From the NCBI RefSeq assembly GCF_025145285.1, contig NZ_CP102251.1, positions 2,294,001 to 2,358,000 of the forward strand: DNA of 64,000 nt, read 5' to 3'. Below the pieces are notes generated by a model that ran no database searches, was not told where the DNA came from, and worked only from the letters and a program-made list of their open reading frames with translations. Shown piece after piece: positions 1 through 8,676 of the stretch. This stretch comes from Alistipes onderdonkii (GTDB lineage Bacteria > Bacteroidota > Bacteroidia > Bacteroidales > Rikenellaceae). A program made the position numbers and the translations under genes. Positions within the stretch are counted from its first letter, which is position 1; each line of letters starts with the position of its first letter.

Positions 1-664
1 TCTCCTCGCGTTTGGCCACGTTGCGCCGGAGCCATTCGAGCGTTTTTTCGCCGTTGTCCGCCAGGTCGAGGTAGCCGATGCGCACCGCTGACTTGAAGTC
101 GATGAGCGGAAAGACGTTCTCCGAGGAGAGCTGCGCTGAGTAGGCGTACCAGAGGAACAGCGGGTAGATCGTGCAGGAATATTCATGCATGAAACGCACG
201 AAATCGAAGATGCGGGTGTCGTTTTTGGTGGCCTTGACGCAGATGTTGTGCAGCGAGGGGGCGTAGCAGAGGAAGTTCTCGGTGGCGTAGGCGTAGGTGT
301 GGAACATGTAGCGGGCGTTGTTGACCTCGCGCGACTGCTCCGTACGGTCGGCGAACAGGAAGTCGAAATCCGAGTCGACGCACAGGATCAGTTCGTCCGA
401 CGAGCGGGGGATCATGCCCATCAGCACCTTCTTGCCCTTGGGCAGGTCGGCGCGGTTGGGAACCGAGATTTCGAAACGCATGTAGGGGTTCTGGAAGTGG
501 TCGAAGATGCCGCGCCAGAAAGCCACGTCCTCGTAGCCTTCGACATAAACCCTCACGAGCCGCTGGTCGGGGTTGGCCGGCAGCGGTTTGGGCAGCTCTT
601 CGAGCGTGGCCGGGCGCGTGAACGGGTTTAATTTGCGCAGTTTTTCGCGGAACTTTTTCGCCAT
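1..664 (-). CDS. DUF4435-domain protein, partial (C-terminus beyond window)
   Basis: The reading frame starts at ATG 664 on the minus strand and stays open to the window edge, giving 221 codons without a stop. The translation has a DUF4435 pattern: an early VYVEGYEDVAFW motif, then LILCVDSDFDFL, then YATENFLC. These resemble the Glu, Asp-x-Asp and Glu positions of TOPRIM-like nucleotidyl folds, often found with or near ATPase partners in Bacteroidetes. Whether an ATPase lies next to it cannot be seen, since the gene runs off the left edge. The function is not established. A perfect minus-seven box ends only 8 bases before the ATG, so the transcript may be leaderless or nearly so. The family assignment is from motif recall. 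Confidence 0.7.
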   Translation of the reverse strand, partial: MAKKFREKLRKLNPFTRPATLEELPKPLPANPDQRLVRVYVEGYEDVAFWRGIFDHFQNPYMRFEISVPNRADLPKGKKVLMGMIPRSSDELILCVDSDFDFLFADRTEQSREVNNARYMFHTYAYATENFLCYAPSLHNICVKATKNDTRIFDFVRFMHEYSCTIYPLFLWYAYSAQLSSENVFPLIDFKSAVRIGYLDLADNGEKTLEWLRRNVAKREE

Positions 665-671
665 ACGCTAA

Positions 672-679
672 CAAAGGTA
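672..679 (-). promoter_or_regulatory. Bacteroidetes minus-seven box (TACCTTTG) for the DUF4435 gene
   Basis: The plus strand reads CAAAGGTA, which is TACCTTTG on the minus strand, a perfect TAnnTTTG. It lies just 8 bases upstream of the ATG at 664, so a start site 5-7 bases downstream would give almost no 5' leader. Confidence 0.6.
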
Positions 680-688
680 ATATTTTAT

Positions 689-696
689 TATTTTTG
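689..696 (+). promoter_or_regulatory. Bacteroidetes minus-seven box (TATTTTTG) for the SUI1 gene
   Basis: TATTTTTG fits TAnnTTTG and lies about 50 bases before the ATG at 748. It is divergent from the minus-strand box at 672-679, so the 84-base gap between the two genes holds back-to-back promoters. Confidence 0.55.
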
Positions 697-747
697 CACA
701 AAATAAGACGTCCTAAAAGGACGTTCGATTCCTACTATTCGAACAAT

Positions 748-1095
748 ATGGCAGACAACGATTGGAAAGCGAGGCTCGGGATGGTCTACTCGACCAACCC
801 CGATTTTCAATATGACACCGGCACGGCCCAAGGGCCCGTGACATTGCCCCCGGCGCAGCAGGATCTGCGCGTGTGGCTCGACCGCAAGCAACGCGGGGGC
901 AAGGTCGTGACGCTCGTCAGGGGTTTCGTCGGGAGCGACGCCGACCTGCACGAACTGGCACGTCTGCTCAAGACCCGATGCGGCGTCGGCGGCGCAGCCA
1001 AGGACGGGGAGATCATCATCCAGGGCGACCACCGCGACCGCGTTGTGGAGATCCTCGCCAAGGGCGGCTACCGCTGTAAAAAAGCCGGCTCCTGA
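748..1095 (+). CDS. SUI1/eIF1-like translation factor (YciH family)
   Basis: This 115-residue protein has the SUI1 fold signature in its C-terminal two thirds: a basic stretch with RKQRGGKVVTLVRGF, then LKTRCGVGGAAKDGEIIIQGDH and a closing VVEILAKGGYRCKKAG. SUI1 proteins bind the small ribosomal subunit; eukaryotic eIF1 guards start-codon choice, and bacterial YciH homologues are thought to affect initiation or stress translation. I start at ATG 748; an upstream in-frame TTG at 694 overlaps the promoter box and would add an AT-rich, non-conserved leader. The stop TGA is separated by a single base from the next ATG, so it is probably co-transcribed with the outer-membrane protein gene, although no functional tie is obvious. 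Confidence 0.88.
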   Translation: MADNDWKARLGMVYSTNPDFQYDTGTAQGPVTLPPAQQDLRVWLDRKQRGGKVVTLVRGFVGSDADLHELARLLKTRCGVGGAAKDGEIIIQGDHRDRVVEILAKGGYRCKKAGS

Positions 1096-1096
1096 G

Positions 1097-4069
1097 ATGC
1101 GCAGGCTGCTGTATACCGTACTGTTCCTGTGCGCCCTGGGCGTCGCGCCGAAAGCCGGTGCCCAGTATTATACGTGGGGTTCCGATCCCGCGGGACTGAA
1201 GTGGAGCACGATCCGCACGCCCGACGTGCGGATGATCTATCCCGATACCGTGTCGGGCGTGGCACGCCGCACGCTGTTCTACATCCGCACCGTGCAGCCC
1301 GACATCTCGTACGGGTTCCGCCACGGCCCCATGCGCATCCCCTTCGTCATGCACCCCGAGAATTTCCAGTCGAACGGGCTGGTGATGTACCTGCCCAAGC
1401 GTGTGGAGTTCCTCACTTCGCCGGCCATCGACGGCTATTCCATGCCGTGGTACAAACAGCTCGTGGCGCACGAATACCGCCATGCGGTGCAGTATAACAA
1501 CCTGAATCGCGGCGTGATACGCGCCCTGAGCTACATCCTCGGGCAGCAGGGCTCGACTATCGGCCTGTTGTGCATGCCGATATGGGCGATGGAGGGCGAT
1601 GCCGTGATGTCGGAAACCGCCATGTCGTCGTTCGGCCGCGGGTTGCAGCCTTCGTTCTCGATGGGCTACCGTGCCATGGGACGCGTGGGGCGCGATTACA
1701 AGGGGCGCCGCGACCGCCGCAACATCGACAAGTGGTTCTGCGGATCCTACCGCGACTATATCCCCGACCATTACGAACTGGGATACCAGATATGTTCTTA
1801 TGCCTATGCGCGTTACGACGAGAACGTGTGGGACAGGGTGGCGTGGTTCGGTTCGCGCAACCCCTACATGCTGGCCACCACCCGCATCGCGCTCGAAAAA
1901 TATTACGGCACGAACGTCCGTGAGCTTTTCCGCGAGACCTTCGACGCGTTGGAACGTCATTGGGATTCGCTGCCCCGAACCGGGGACAGCGCCGCGCCGC
2001 TCGTACCCATGCCCGAGGGAAACTACACGACCTACCAGTGGCCGCTGCCGCTCAGCGATACGACGGTGTTGGTGCTCAAGACCGATTACGACCGTCCGTC
2101 GCGTTTCGTACGGCTCGACACCCGTACCGGTGCCGAGGAGCCGGTGTGCTATACGGGCCTGGTTTCGACCCGCCCCGCGATGTCCGGCGGGCGCGTATGG
2201 TGGACGGAGTACCGCCGTTCGAAGCTCTTCGAGCAGCGGGTCAACTCGCAGCTTTGCTACATGGATCTGGAGCGGGGGACGGCACGTACTTTCGCCGGGC
2301 GGCGCAATGCGCTCTATCCGACGCCGGCACCCGGGGAACTGGCCTGGGTCGAGTATAATCCCGACGGGACTTACTGGGTCGTGGTGCAGCGCGACGGGCA
2401 GCCCGAGCGGCGTTTCGGCACGCCCCGCCATGCCGAGATACACGGGCTGGCGTGGGACGACGTGACGCTGGCCTACTATGTCATCGTGACCGACGACGCG
2501 GGCATGTGGCTCGGACGCATCGACGACGAAGGAGTGTCCCCCGTCACTCAAGGGGCTTATATCACGCTGAGCAACCTCAGGGCGGGCGGCGGGAAGCTCT
2601 ATTACGGCTCGATCTCATCGGGCAGGGACGAAGCCCACTGCTACGACCTTATGGCCCGCCGCGAATACCGCATCACCACGTCGGCCTTCGGTTCGTTTTC
2701 CCCTGCGCCGTGGCACGATGCCGCGGACGGAGGACGGGTGTTGCTGACCACGTATGACCGCAGGGGGTACCGCGTCGCCGCACAGCGGGTCGCTGACAGT
2801 GTGCTGATCCCGGTCGCCCCCTCGAAGCTGCCTCTCAACGTCGTGAACCCCGAACGCAAGCGCTGGGACGTCGTGAACCTCGACACGGTGCGGTTCACCG
2901 GAGCCGATTCGCTGCGCCAGTGCGGCACGTTCCGCGCCAGGCGCTACCGCAAGGTGCCCAACCTGGTGAACGTACACAGCTGGATGCCCGTGGCGTTCAA
3001 TCCCTTCGATGCCGTGGACGAGCATAATATCAACCTCAATCTGGGCGTTACGCTCCTGTCGCAGAACCTGCTGTCGAATACCGAGGCCTATGCCTCCTAC
3101 GGCTGGAACCGCAACGAGGGTTCGCTCTTCAACCTCGGGGTACGTTACTTCGGGCTGGGCGTGCACCTCGATCTGGATACGTCGTACGGCGGCAACCAGC
3201 TCTTCTATTCGCTGGTGTCGTACGATCCGAAGACGGGCGACCCCATTTACCAGAAGCGTCCCAGTCCCGACAAATACTACTCCATAGGGCTCTCTGCGAC
3301 GCTGCCGCTCTATTTCCAGCGGGGGTATCACACCCGCCAGCTGTCGGTGTCTGCCGGCTGGAACTATTCGAACGGCATGGTCGCCAACCTCGACAAGATC
3401 GAATGGGACGGCGGGCAGATCACCAATATCCAGCGCATCGGTTTCCGCGAGGGGCTGCACAAACTCTCGTTCGGGCTCGGCTATTCCGACCAGGTGCGCA
3501 TGGCGCACCGCGACTTTGCGCCCCGGTGGGGCTATACGCTCAGCACGCTGTATACGTTCAATCCCGCGAACGTGCATTTCAGCGACCTGATCTCGTTCTT
3601 CGGGCAGGCTTACCTGCCGGGCCTGGCCGCCCACAACTCGCTGAAAGTGGCGGCCACTTACCAGACTTCGGTCGGCGGCTACAAGTTCCCGGCGGGCTAT
3701 GCGCCCCTGAGCTACAAGTCGACGCGGCTCATCCCGCGCGGCTTCTCGTCGGCCGACATCGTGTCGAACAATTATACGGCCGTGTCGCTTGATTACCAGT
3801 TGCCGGTGTGGTATCCCGAGGGCGGCATCGGGTCGGTGCTCTATTTCAAGCGTATCCGGCTCAACGCAGGCGGCGACTACGCACAGTTCCGCCGCCCTGC
3901 GGGCAAAGGCATGGATTGGCGGCGGATATGGTCGGTCGGCGGCGACATCGTGTTCGACATCAATGCTTTCCGCCAGCCTGCATCGGCGACGTCGACCTTC
4001 AAACTGTCGGTGTACCATCCCAGCAGCGGGGGCGTTTGGTGGGCCGCGGCCGTGGGGCTGCCGTTCTGA
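1097..4069 (+). CDS. Outer-membrane protein: HExxH metallopeptidase-like domain, propeller-like middle, C-terminal beta-barrel
   Basis: The protein has 990 residues and starts with a signal peptide (LLYTVLFLCALGVAP, cleaved near AGAQ). Around residue 130 there is VAHEYRHAVQ, an HExxH zinc motif, followed about 45 residues later by WAMEGDAV, whose Glu could be the third zinc ligand as in gluzincins. Residues about 330-620 carry repeated short beta blades of the TolB/propeller kind. From about 650 on, alternating aromatic strands typical of an outer-membrane barrel run to a C-terminal phenylalanine (VGLPF). It therefore looks like a barrel-anchored protein with a periplasmic or surface peptidase-like domain. 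Whether it is an active protease is not known. ATG 1097 follows the SUI1 stop by one base and encodes the signal peptide directly. I do not recognise a named family. Confidence 0.75.
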   Translation: MRRLLYTVLFLCALGVAPKAGAQYYTWGSDPAGLKWSTIRTPDVRMIYPDTVSGVARRTLFYIRTVQPDISYGFRHGPMRIPFVMHPENFQSNGLVMYLPKRVEFLTSPAIDGYSMPWYKQLVAHEYRHAVQYNNLNRGVIRALSYILGQQGSTIGLLCMPIWAMEGDAVMSETAMSSFGRGLQPSFSMGYRAMGRVGRDYKGRRDRRNIDKWFCGSYRDYIPDHYELGYQICSYAYARYDENVWDRVAWFGSRNPYMLATTRIALEKYYGTNVRELFRETFDALERHWDSLPRTGDSAAPLVPMPEGNYTTYQWPLPLSDTTVLVLKTDYDRPSRFVRLDTRTGAEEPVCYTGLVSTRPAMSGGRVWWTEYRRSKLFEQRVNSQLCYMDLERGTARTFAGRRNALYPTPAPGELAWVEYNPDGTYWVVVQRDGQPERRFGTPRHAEIHGLAWDDVTLAYYVIVTDDAGMWLGRIDDEGVSPVTQGAYITLSNLRAGGGKLYYGSISSGRDEAHCYDLMARREYRITTSAFGSFSPAPWHDAADGGRVLLTTYDRRGYRVAAQRVADSVLIPVAPSKLPLNVVNPERKRWDVVNLDTVRFTGADSLRQCGTFRARRYRKVPNLVNVHSWMPVAFNPFDAVDEHNINLNLGVTLLSQNLLSNTEAYASYGWNRNEGSLFNLGVRYFGLGVHLDLDTSYGGNQLFYSLVSYDPKTGDPIYQKRPSPDKYYSIGLSATLPLYFQRGYHTRQLSVSAGWNYSNGMVANLDKIEWDGGQITNIQRIGFREGLHKLSFGLGYSDQVRMAHRDFAPRWGYTLSTLYTFNPANVHFSDLISFFGQAYLPGLAAHNSLKVAATYQTSVGGYKFPAGYAPLSYKSTRLIPRGFSSADIVSNNYTAVSLDYQLPVWYPEGGIGSVLYFKRIRLNAGGDYAQFRRPAGKGMDWRRIWSVGGDIVFDINAFRQPASATSTFKLSVYHPSSGGVWWAAAVGLPF

Positions 4070-4109
4070 TTGTAATAAATTTTGTATCTTTAGCGCAAAT
4101 TTCAGGCCT

Positions 4110-6524
4110 ATGGCACAAAGGAAAAAGGCGGGCATCAGCCCGAAAACGATAAAATGGATATGGGGGGTGGTCTTCGCACCCTTTGCGTTGCTGTCGGTCA
4201 TGTTGCTGCTGACGGCCCTGGGGCTGTTCGGGCGTATGCCTTCGTTCGAAGAGCTGGAGAACCCGCGCAGCAACCTGGCCACCGAAATCTACTCCGAGGA
4301 CGGCAAGGTGATCGGTTCCTTCTTCGTGCAGAACCGTTCTTATGTGCAGTACGAAGACCTTTTTCCGGCCGATTCGGCATTCCACATCCGGCTCGACGGG
4401 CATGACGTGCCGCCGATCGTCGCGGCGCTGATCGCAACCGAAGACGCCCGTTTCCGCACCCATTCGGGGATCGACATCCCTTCGCTGGCACGTGTGGCGG
4501 TGAAAACCGTACTGTTGCAGAATACGTCGCAGGGCGGCGGTTCGACCATTACGCAGCAGTTGGCCAAGAACCTTTTCCCGCGCGACACGGTGCGCAACCG
4601 GGGGCGTATCGTCCGTTCGTCGAAGCTCGTCGTGTCGAAACTCAAGGAGTGGATCACGGCGCTGAAACTCGAATACAACTATACGAAGGAGGAGATCGCC
4701 GCCATGTACCTCAATACGGTCGAATACGGTTCGAACGCCTATGGCATCAAGTCGGCGGCGCAGACCTTCTTCAACAAGGAGCCGCACGAACTGAACGTGC
4801 AGGAGGCGGCCGTGCTGGTGGGGGTGGTGAACGCCCCGACGCGCTATTCGCCCGTGCGCAACCCCGAGAATGCCCTCGCACGGCGGAACCTGGTGCTTTC
4901 GCGCATGGAGGATGCCGGGGCGCTGACACGCAGGGAGCGCGACTCGATCAGCGCCCTGCCGATTGTGCTCAACTACAAGCCCGTGTCGCATAACGAGGGC
5001 ACGGCGACCTATTTCCGCGAGATGCTGCGCCTTGTGATGAACGCCGAGCGCCCCAAGCGCAACCAGTTCTACACCGAATGGGATTACGACCAGGCCGTGA
5101 AGGAGTACGAGGAGAACCCGCTCTACGGCTGGTGCCGCAAAAACCGCAAGGCCGACGGTACGCCCTACAACATCTACCGCGACGGGCTGAAGATCTATAC
5201 GACGGTCAACTCGACGATGCAGAAATATGCCGAACAAGCCGTGCAGAAGCAGATGCAGAGCGTGATCCAGCCCCGTATGGACGCGCAGTACCGCAATACG
5301 AAGACCCTCTTCATCGACGCGACGCGCGAGGAGAGGGAGCGGATCATGCGGCATGCCATCCGTTATTCGGATCGCTACCGCGAGATGGAGGATGCCGGGG
5401 CGAGCGCGAAGCAGATCATGGCGGCGTTCGACAAGCCCTGTTCGATGAAGGTCTTCACGTACCGGGGCGAGCGCGACACGCTGATGACCCCGCGCGATTC
5501 GATCCTGCACCACAAACGGATCATGCGCGCGTCGTTCGTGGCGCTCGATCCCCGCACGGGGTATGTCAAGGCGTATGTCGGCGGCCCCAACTTCCGCTAT
5601 TTCAAGTACGACATGGCCAAGCAGGGCAAGCGGCAGATCGGATCGACCATCAAACCCTTCGTCTATACGTTCGCCATCGACCACCTGGGGCTGACGCCCT
5701 GCACGATGGTGCCGAACCTGCCCGTGACGATCGAGACGGCCAACGGTACGGCCTGGTCGCCCAAGGAAGCGGGCAAGGTCGAGTACGACGGCGTGATGCA
5801 CCCGCTGCGCTGGGGGCTCGCCCGCAGCCGCAACAACTATTCGGCGTGGATCATGAAGCAGGCCAAGCAGCCCGCCGCCGTGGCCGACTTTATCCATAAC
5901 ATGGGCATACGCAGCTTTATCGACCCCGTGCCGGCACTCTGCCTCGGTTCCTCGGAGTCGAACGTCTTCGAGCTGGTGAGCGCCTTCTCGACTTTCGCCA
6001 ACGAGGGCGTGCATACCGATCCCATCTTCGTGACGCGCATCGAGGACAGGCAGGGCAACGTCATCGCCAACTTCATCCCCCAGTCGCAGGATGCCGTGAG
6101 CGAGCGCACGGCCTATACGATGCTGACGATGTTGCAGGACGTGGTCAACTCGGGTACGGCCGGGCGGCTGAAATGGCAGTTCGGCCTCAACGACATGGAG
6201 ATCGGCGGCAAGACGGGCACTTCGAACAAGAACCGCGACGCATGGTTCATGTGCGTGGCGCCCAAACTGGTGGCCGGCGCATGGGTCGGCGGCGAAGACC
6301 AGGCAGTGCATTTCGTGGCGGGCGGCGAGGGCAGCGTGATGGCGCTGCCGATCGTGGGCGACTTCATGAAACGGGTCTATGACGACGGGCGCCTCGGCGT
6401 GAGCCGTGCCGATCAGTTCATCCGCCCGGCGATGATGCCGCGCTACGACTGCGACGAGGAGGTCGACCCCGACGAACGCCCTACGGAGCCCGGGATCGCT
6501 GAAGACGACAATTTCTTCGATTGA
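4110..6524 (+). CDS. mrcA: Penicillin-binding protein 1A, bifunctional transglycosylase/transpeptidase
   Basis: This 804-residue class A PBP polymerises lipid II into glycan strands and crosslinks the peptides at the periplasmic face of the inner membrane. A short basic tail and one membrane segment (residues about 18-42) precede the GT51 domain, with the catalytic Glu in ATEDARF at about 111 and the GGGSTITQQLAKN motif. The transpeptidase domain shows the active-site Ser of GSTIKPF at about 512, SRNN as the SxN motif, and KTGT at about 701. The C-terminal tail is acidic. The start is ATG 4110; an in-frame extension upstream lies inside the preceding gene. A weak minus-seven-like TATCTTTA precedes it, and a strong terminator follows. 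Confidence 0.97.
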   Translation: MAQRKKAGISPKTIKWIWGVVFAPFALLSVMLLLTALGLFGRMPSFEELENPRSNLATEIYSEDGKVIGSFFVQNRSYVQYEDLFPADSAFHIRLDGHDVPPIVAALIATEDARFRTHSGIDIPSLARVAVKTVLLQNTSQGGGSTITQQLAKNLFPRDTVRNRGRIVRSSKLVVSKLKEWITALKLEYNYTKEEIAAMYLNTVEYGSNAYGIKSAAQTFFNKEPHELNVQEAAVLVGVVNAPTRYSPVRNPENALARRNLVLSRMEDAGALTRRERDSISALPIVLNYKPVSHNEGTATYFREMLRLVMNAERPKRNQFYTEWDYDQAVKEYEENPLYGWCRKNRKADGTPYNIYRDGLKIYTTVNSTMQKYAEQAVQKQMQSVIQPRMDAQYRNTKTLFIDATREERERIMRHAIRYSDRYREMEDAGASAKQIMAAFDKPCSMKVFTYRGERDTLMTPRDSILHHKRIMRASFVALDPRTGYVKAYVGGPNFRYFKYDMAKQGKRQIGSTIKPFVYTFAIDHLGLTPCTMVPNLPVTIETANGTAWSPKEAGKVEYDGVMHPLRWGLARSRNNYSAWIMKQAKQPAAVADFIHNMGIRSFIDPVPALCLGSSESNVFELVSAFSTFANEGVHTDPIFVTRIEDRQGNVIANFIPQSQDAVSERTAYTMLTMLQDVVNSGTAGRLKWQFGLNDMEIGGKTGTSNKNRDAWFMCVAPKLVAGAWVGGEDQAVHFVAGGEGSVMALPIVGDFMKRVYDDGRLGVSRADQFIRPAMMPRYDCDEEVDPDERPTEPGIAEDDNFFD

Positions 6525-6532
6525 TATGGATC

Positions 6533-6562
6533 CGGCCGGCCGTTGTGCCGGCCGATTTTTTT
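6533..6562 (+). terminator. Rho-independent terminator after PBP1A
   Basis: Perfect 8-bp inverted repeat CGGCCGGC / GCCGGCCG with a 6-base loop, followed by A and seven Ts. It starts 9 bases after the PBP1A stop. Confidence 0.85.
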
Positions 6563-6582
6563 GCGGTTCGGCCCGAAATCGC

Positions 6583-6590
6583 TATATTTG
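6583..6590 (+). promoter_or_regulatory. Bacteroidetes minus-seven box (TATATTTG) for asd
   Basis: TATATTTG matches TAnnTTTG and lies about 60 bases before the asd ATG, after the PBP1A terminator. Confidence 0.6.
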
Positions 6591-6649
6591 CCCCCGGAGC
6601 TTCCGTGTACGGTTTGTCCGAGCGGGAACGATGGTCATTTTTTAACGAT

Positions 6650-7648
6650 ATGAAGATGAAAATTGCGATTGTGGGCGCCAGCGGGGCTGTGGGCCAGGAA
6701 TTTTTGAAAATTTTGGAGGAACGCGACCTGGGGATCGACTCCCTGTTGCTGTTCGGTTCGGAACGCAGTGCGGGACGGACGTATAAATTCCGTGGGGAAG
6801 ATATTACCGTCAGGCTGTTGCAGCACAACGACGATTTCAAGGGGGTGGATTTCGCCCTGACGTCGGCCGGCGCCGGGACATCGCGCGAGTTTGCGGAGAC
6901 GATCACCCGGCACGGGGCCATTATGATCGACAATTCGAGCGCCTTCCGCATGGATGCCGACGTGCCCCTGGTGGTGCCCGAGGTCAATCCGGAAGATGCG
7001 AAGGACGCCCCGCGCCGCATTATCGCCAACCCCAACTGCACGACGATCCAGATGGTCGTGGCGCTGAAGGCGATCGAGGATCTTTCGCACATCCGCCGTG
7101 TACACGTTTCGACCTACCAGTCGGCCAGCGGGGCGGGTGCCGCGGCGATGGACGAACTGGTCGCGCAGTATGCCGAGCTGGGGGCCGGCAAGCAGCCGAC
7201 GGTCGGTAAGTTCGCATTCCAGCTGGCCTATAATGTAATCCCCCATATCGACGTGTTCACCGATAACGACTACACGAAGGAGGAGATGAAGATGTTTCAC
7301 GAGACACGTAAGATCATGCATTCGGACATCGCCGTGTCGGCGACATGCGTGCGCGTGCCGGTGATGCGTGCCCACTCGGAGAGCATATGGCTCGAGACGG
7401 AGCGTCCCGTGTCGGTCGCCGAAGCCCGCGAGGCTTTCTCCAGGGCGCAGGGTGTGGTGTTGATGGACGACCCGGCGGGCAAGGTTTACCCGATGCCGCT
7501 GTTTATCGCCGGCAAGGATCCGGTATACGTGGGGCGTATCCGGAAAGACCTGACCTGCGAGAGAGGCCTGACGTTCTGGTGCGTCAGCGACCAGATCAAG
7601 AAAGGGGCGGCGCTCAATGCCGTGCAGATATTGGAGACGCTGGTCTGA
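6650..7648 (+). CDS. asd: Aspartate-semialdehyde dehydrogenase
   Basis: The 332-residue enzyme reduces aspartyl phosphate to aspartate semialdehyde with NADPH, the branch point to lysine/diaminopimelate, threonine and methionine. The N-terminal Rossmann motif IVGASGAVGQ is followed by the catalytic cysteine in IANPNCTT (Cys about 130). RVPVMRAHSE holds the active-site basic residues near 240, and the length is normal for the family. The start is ATG 6650, giving MKMKIAIVG; upstream in-frame extension would cross the promoter. It is flanked by a terminator on each side and its own minus-seven box, so it is likely monocistronic. DAP supply links it functionally to the PBP gene before it, though they are separate transcripts. 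Confidence 0.97.
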   Translation: MKMKIAIVGASGAVGQEFLKILEERDLGIDSLLLFGSERSAGRTYKFRGEDITVRLLQHNDDFKGVDFALTSAGAGTSREFAETITRHGAIMIDNSSAFRMDADVPLVVPEVNPEDAKDAPRRIIANPNCTTIQMVVALKAIEDLSHIRRVHVSTYQSASGAGAAAMDELVAQYAELGAGKQPTVGKFAFQLAYNVIPHIDVFTDNDYTKEEMKMFHETRKIMHSDIAVSATCVRVPVMRAHSESIWLETERPVSVAEAREAFSRAQGVVLMDDPAGKVYPMPLFIAGKDPVYVGRIRKDLTCERGLTFWCVSDQIKKGAALNAVQILETLV

Positions 7649-7671
7649 CGGCCGGGAATTTAAAAAACAGG

Positions 7672-7704
7672 AAAAGGGGGAGGCTGCGGGTCTCCCTTTT
7701 TTTT
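7672..7704 (+). terminator. Rho-independent terminator after asd
   Basis: AAAAGGGGGAG pairs with CTCCCTTTT (with a small G bulge), followed by a run of eight Ts that also opens the next promoter region. Confidence 0.75.
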
Positions 7705-7705
7705 A

Positions 7706-7713
7706 TATCTTTG
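7706..7713 (+). promoter_or_regulatory. Bacteroidetes minus-seven box (TATCTTTG) for the 7738 gene
   Basis: A perfect TAnnTTTG box 24 bases before the ATG at 7738, placed directly at the end of the asd terminator U-tract. Confidence 0.65.
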
Positions 7714-7737
7714 TTCCCGACGTAAAGTTCGTGCCTT

Positions 7738-8247
7738 ATGGAATCCAAGTTTTCAGCCCGTCTTGCAGAGTTGCCCGGCCCGGTGTGGGTGTTGGGGGCT
7801 TATGTCGTTTCCCGGCTGGGGGAGTGGGCGTTCGGTCTGCTCATGCAGCTCGTTTCGGGCTCGTGGCGGCTGGGCGGCGGCACGGCTTTGCTTTCCCTGA
7901 TCACTGCGGCCGGTGTGGCGCTGCCCGTCTGCGTGCTGTGGGGCTTGGCCGGCCGGAGCCCCTACGGGTTGTCGCTCGCCCGCTGGTATGCCGGGCTGCG
8001 TGTGGTGTTGCATTTCGTTGCGCTGCTCATGCTGCTCTTTGCCGGATACGACCCGCATCTGTACGGAGATACCGAAATGTTTATCCGGGGCATTGCCCGG
8101 AATGTCGTATGGGGCGCCCTGTGGTTCCTCTTCCTGCTTTATCTGGAGCGCTCCCGTGCGCTGGATGCCGCGATGTCCGGGGAGCGCCGCAACCTGCCCC
8201 TGTGGTGCGTTGCCCTGATGGTCGTGGTGTTGGCGATGACGATGTAG
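7738..8247 (+). CDS. Small integral membrane protein, function unknown
   Basis: The 169-residue protein is mostly hydrophobic, with about four to five membrane segments: around residues 10-38, 42-68, 78-100, 112-137 and 147-168. The short loops include an RSPYG turn and a GYDPHLYGD loop. No enzymatic motif or known family is visible; it faintly resembles small DUF2569-like four-helix membrane proteins, but I would not assign it. It has its own promoter box 24 bases upstream and no obvious partner, since asd before it ends with a terminator and the next feature is an RNA gene with its own promoter. Confidence 0.75.
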   Translation: MESKFSARLAELPGPVWVLGAYVVSRLGEWAFGLLMQLVSGSWRLGGGTALLSLITAAGVALPVCVLWGLAGRSPYGLSLARWYAGLRVVLHFVALLMLLFAGYDPHLYGDTEMFIRGIARNVVWGALWFLFLLYLERSRALDAAMSGERRNLPLWCVALMVVVLAMTM

Positions 8248-8439
8248 GGTATGCTGCCGGAGCCCTTGGCTCGGGCGTGCGCGCTTTATTCTGCCTGCAA
8301 TCGGAGAAGGCCCGTTGCCGGGTCTTCGTATGGCACATTTTGGGCCTGAAGTTAGCGAATTAGAATTTTTTGTCGTAATTTAGAGTCGCAACAGTCCCGA
8401 AAAAGAGGTGCTGAAGTTGTATTTTCCGAATATATTCTA

Positions 8440-8447
8440 TATATTTG
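8440..8447 (+). promoter_or_regulatory. Bacteroidetes minus-seven box (TATATTTG) for the 6S-like RNA
   Basis: A perfect TAnnTTTG box, about 20 bases upstream of the closing stem of the structured RNA at 8468-8650. There is no reading frame after it for 300 bases. Confidence 0.6.
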
Positions 8448-8453
8448 TGATAC

Positions 8454-8657
8454 ATACTGACTAACACGGAAAGTGTAAGTTTATTCTCGAGTGGTAAATC
8501 TTGCAAATTAATACTGAGAAGAGAATAAGCCAGCATTTCTCCGCGTCTTATCCGTTTACGGATATAGGCGTGGGACTGTTGCTTATTTTATTCTCGAGGT
8601 TTTGCAAGAACCTTCCCACTCTGAAATATAGCTACAGCACCACGCTTTCCTTTTTTT
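8454..8657 (+). ncRNA. ssrS: 6S-like regulatory RNA (rod with central bubble)
   Basis: An AT-rich non-coding stretch folds as a long rod. The outer stem is GGAAAGTGT (8468-8476) with ACGCTTTCC (8642-8650), 9 bp with one G-U pair. A second stem pairs TCTTGCAAA (8499-8507) with TTTGCAAGA (8601-8609). AATAAGC (8524-8530) pairs with GCTTATT (8581-8587), and ATCCG/CGGAT closes the tip around 8555. Between the first two stems lies a large bubble of about 22 and 32 bases. A minus-seven box lies before it and seven Us follow. This is the architecture of 6S RNA, which mimics an open promoter and sequesters housekeeping RNA polymerase, and of the Bacteroidales-1 RNA class described in this order. The 5' end is estimated from the promoter. 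Family membership is inferred from structure only. Confidence 0.6.
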
Positions 8658-8676
8658 AATTTTACTTGTATTGCTT

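Noticed and set aside
3999..6311. A 770-codon minus-strand open frame across PBP1A
   Set aside because: Antisense to a clear PBP1A gene, with low-complexity His/Arg composition and no promoter or domain.
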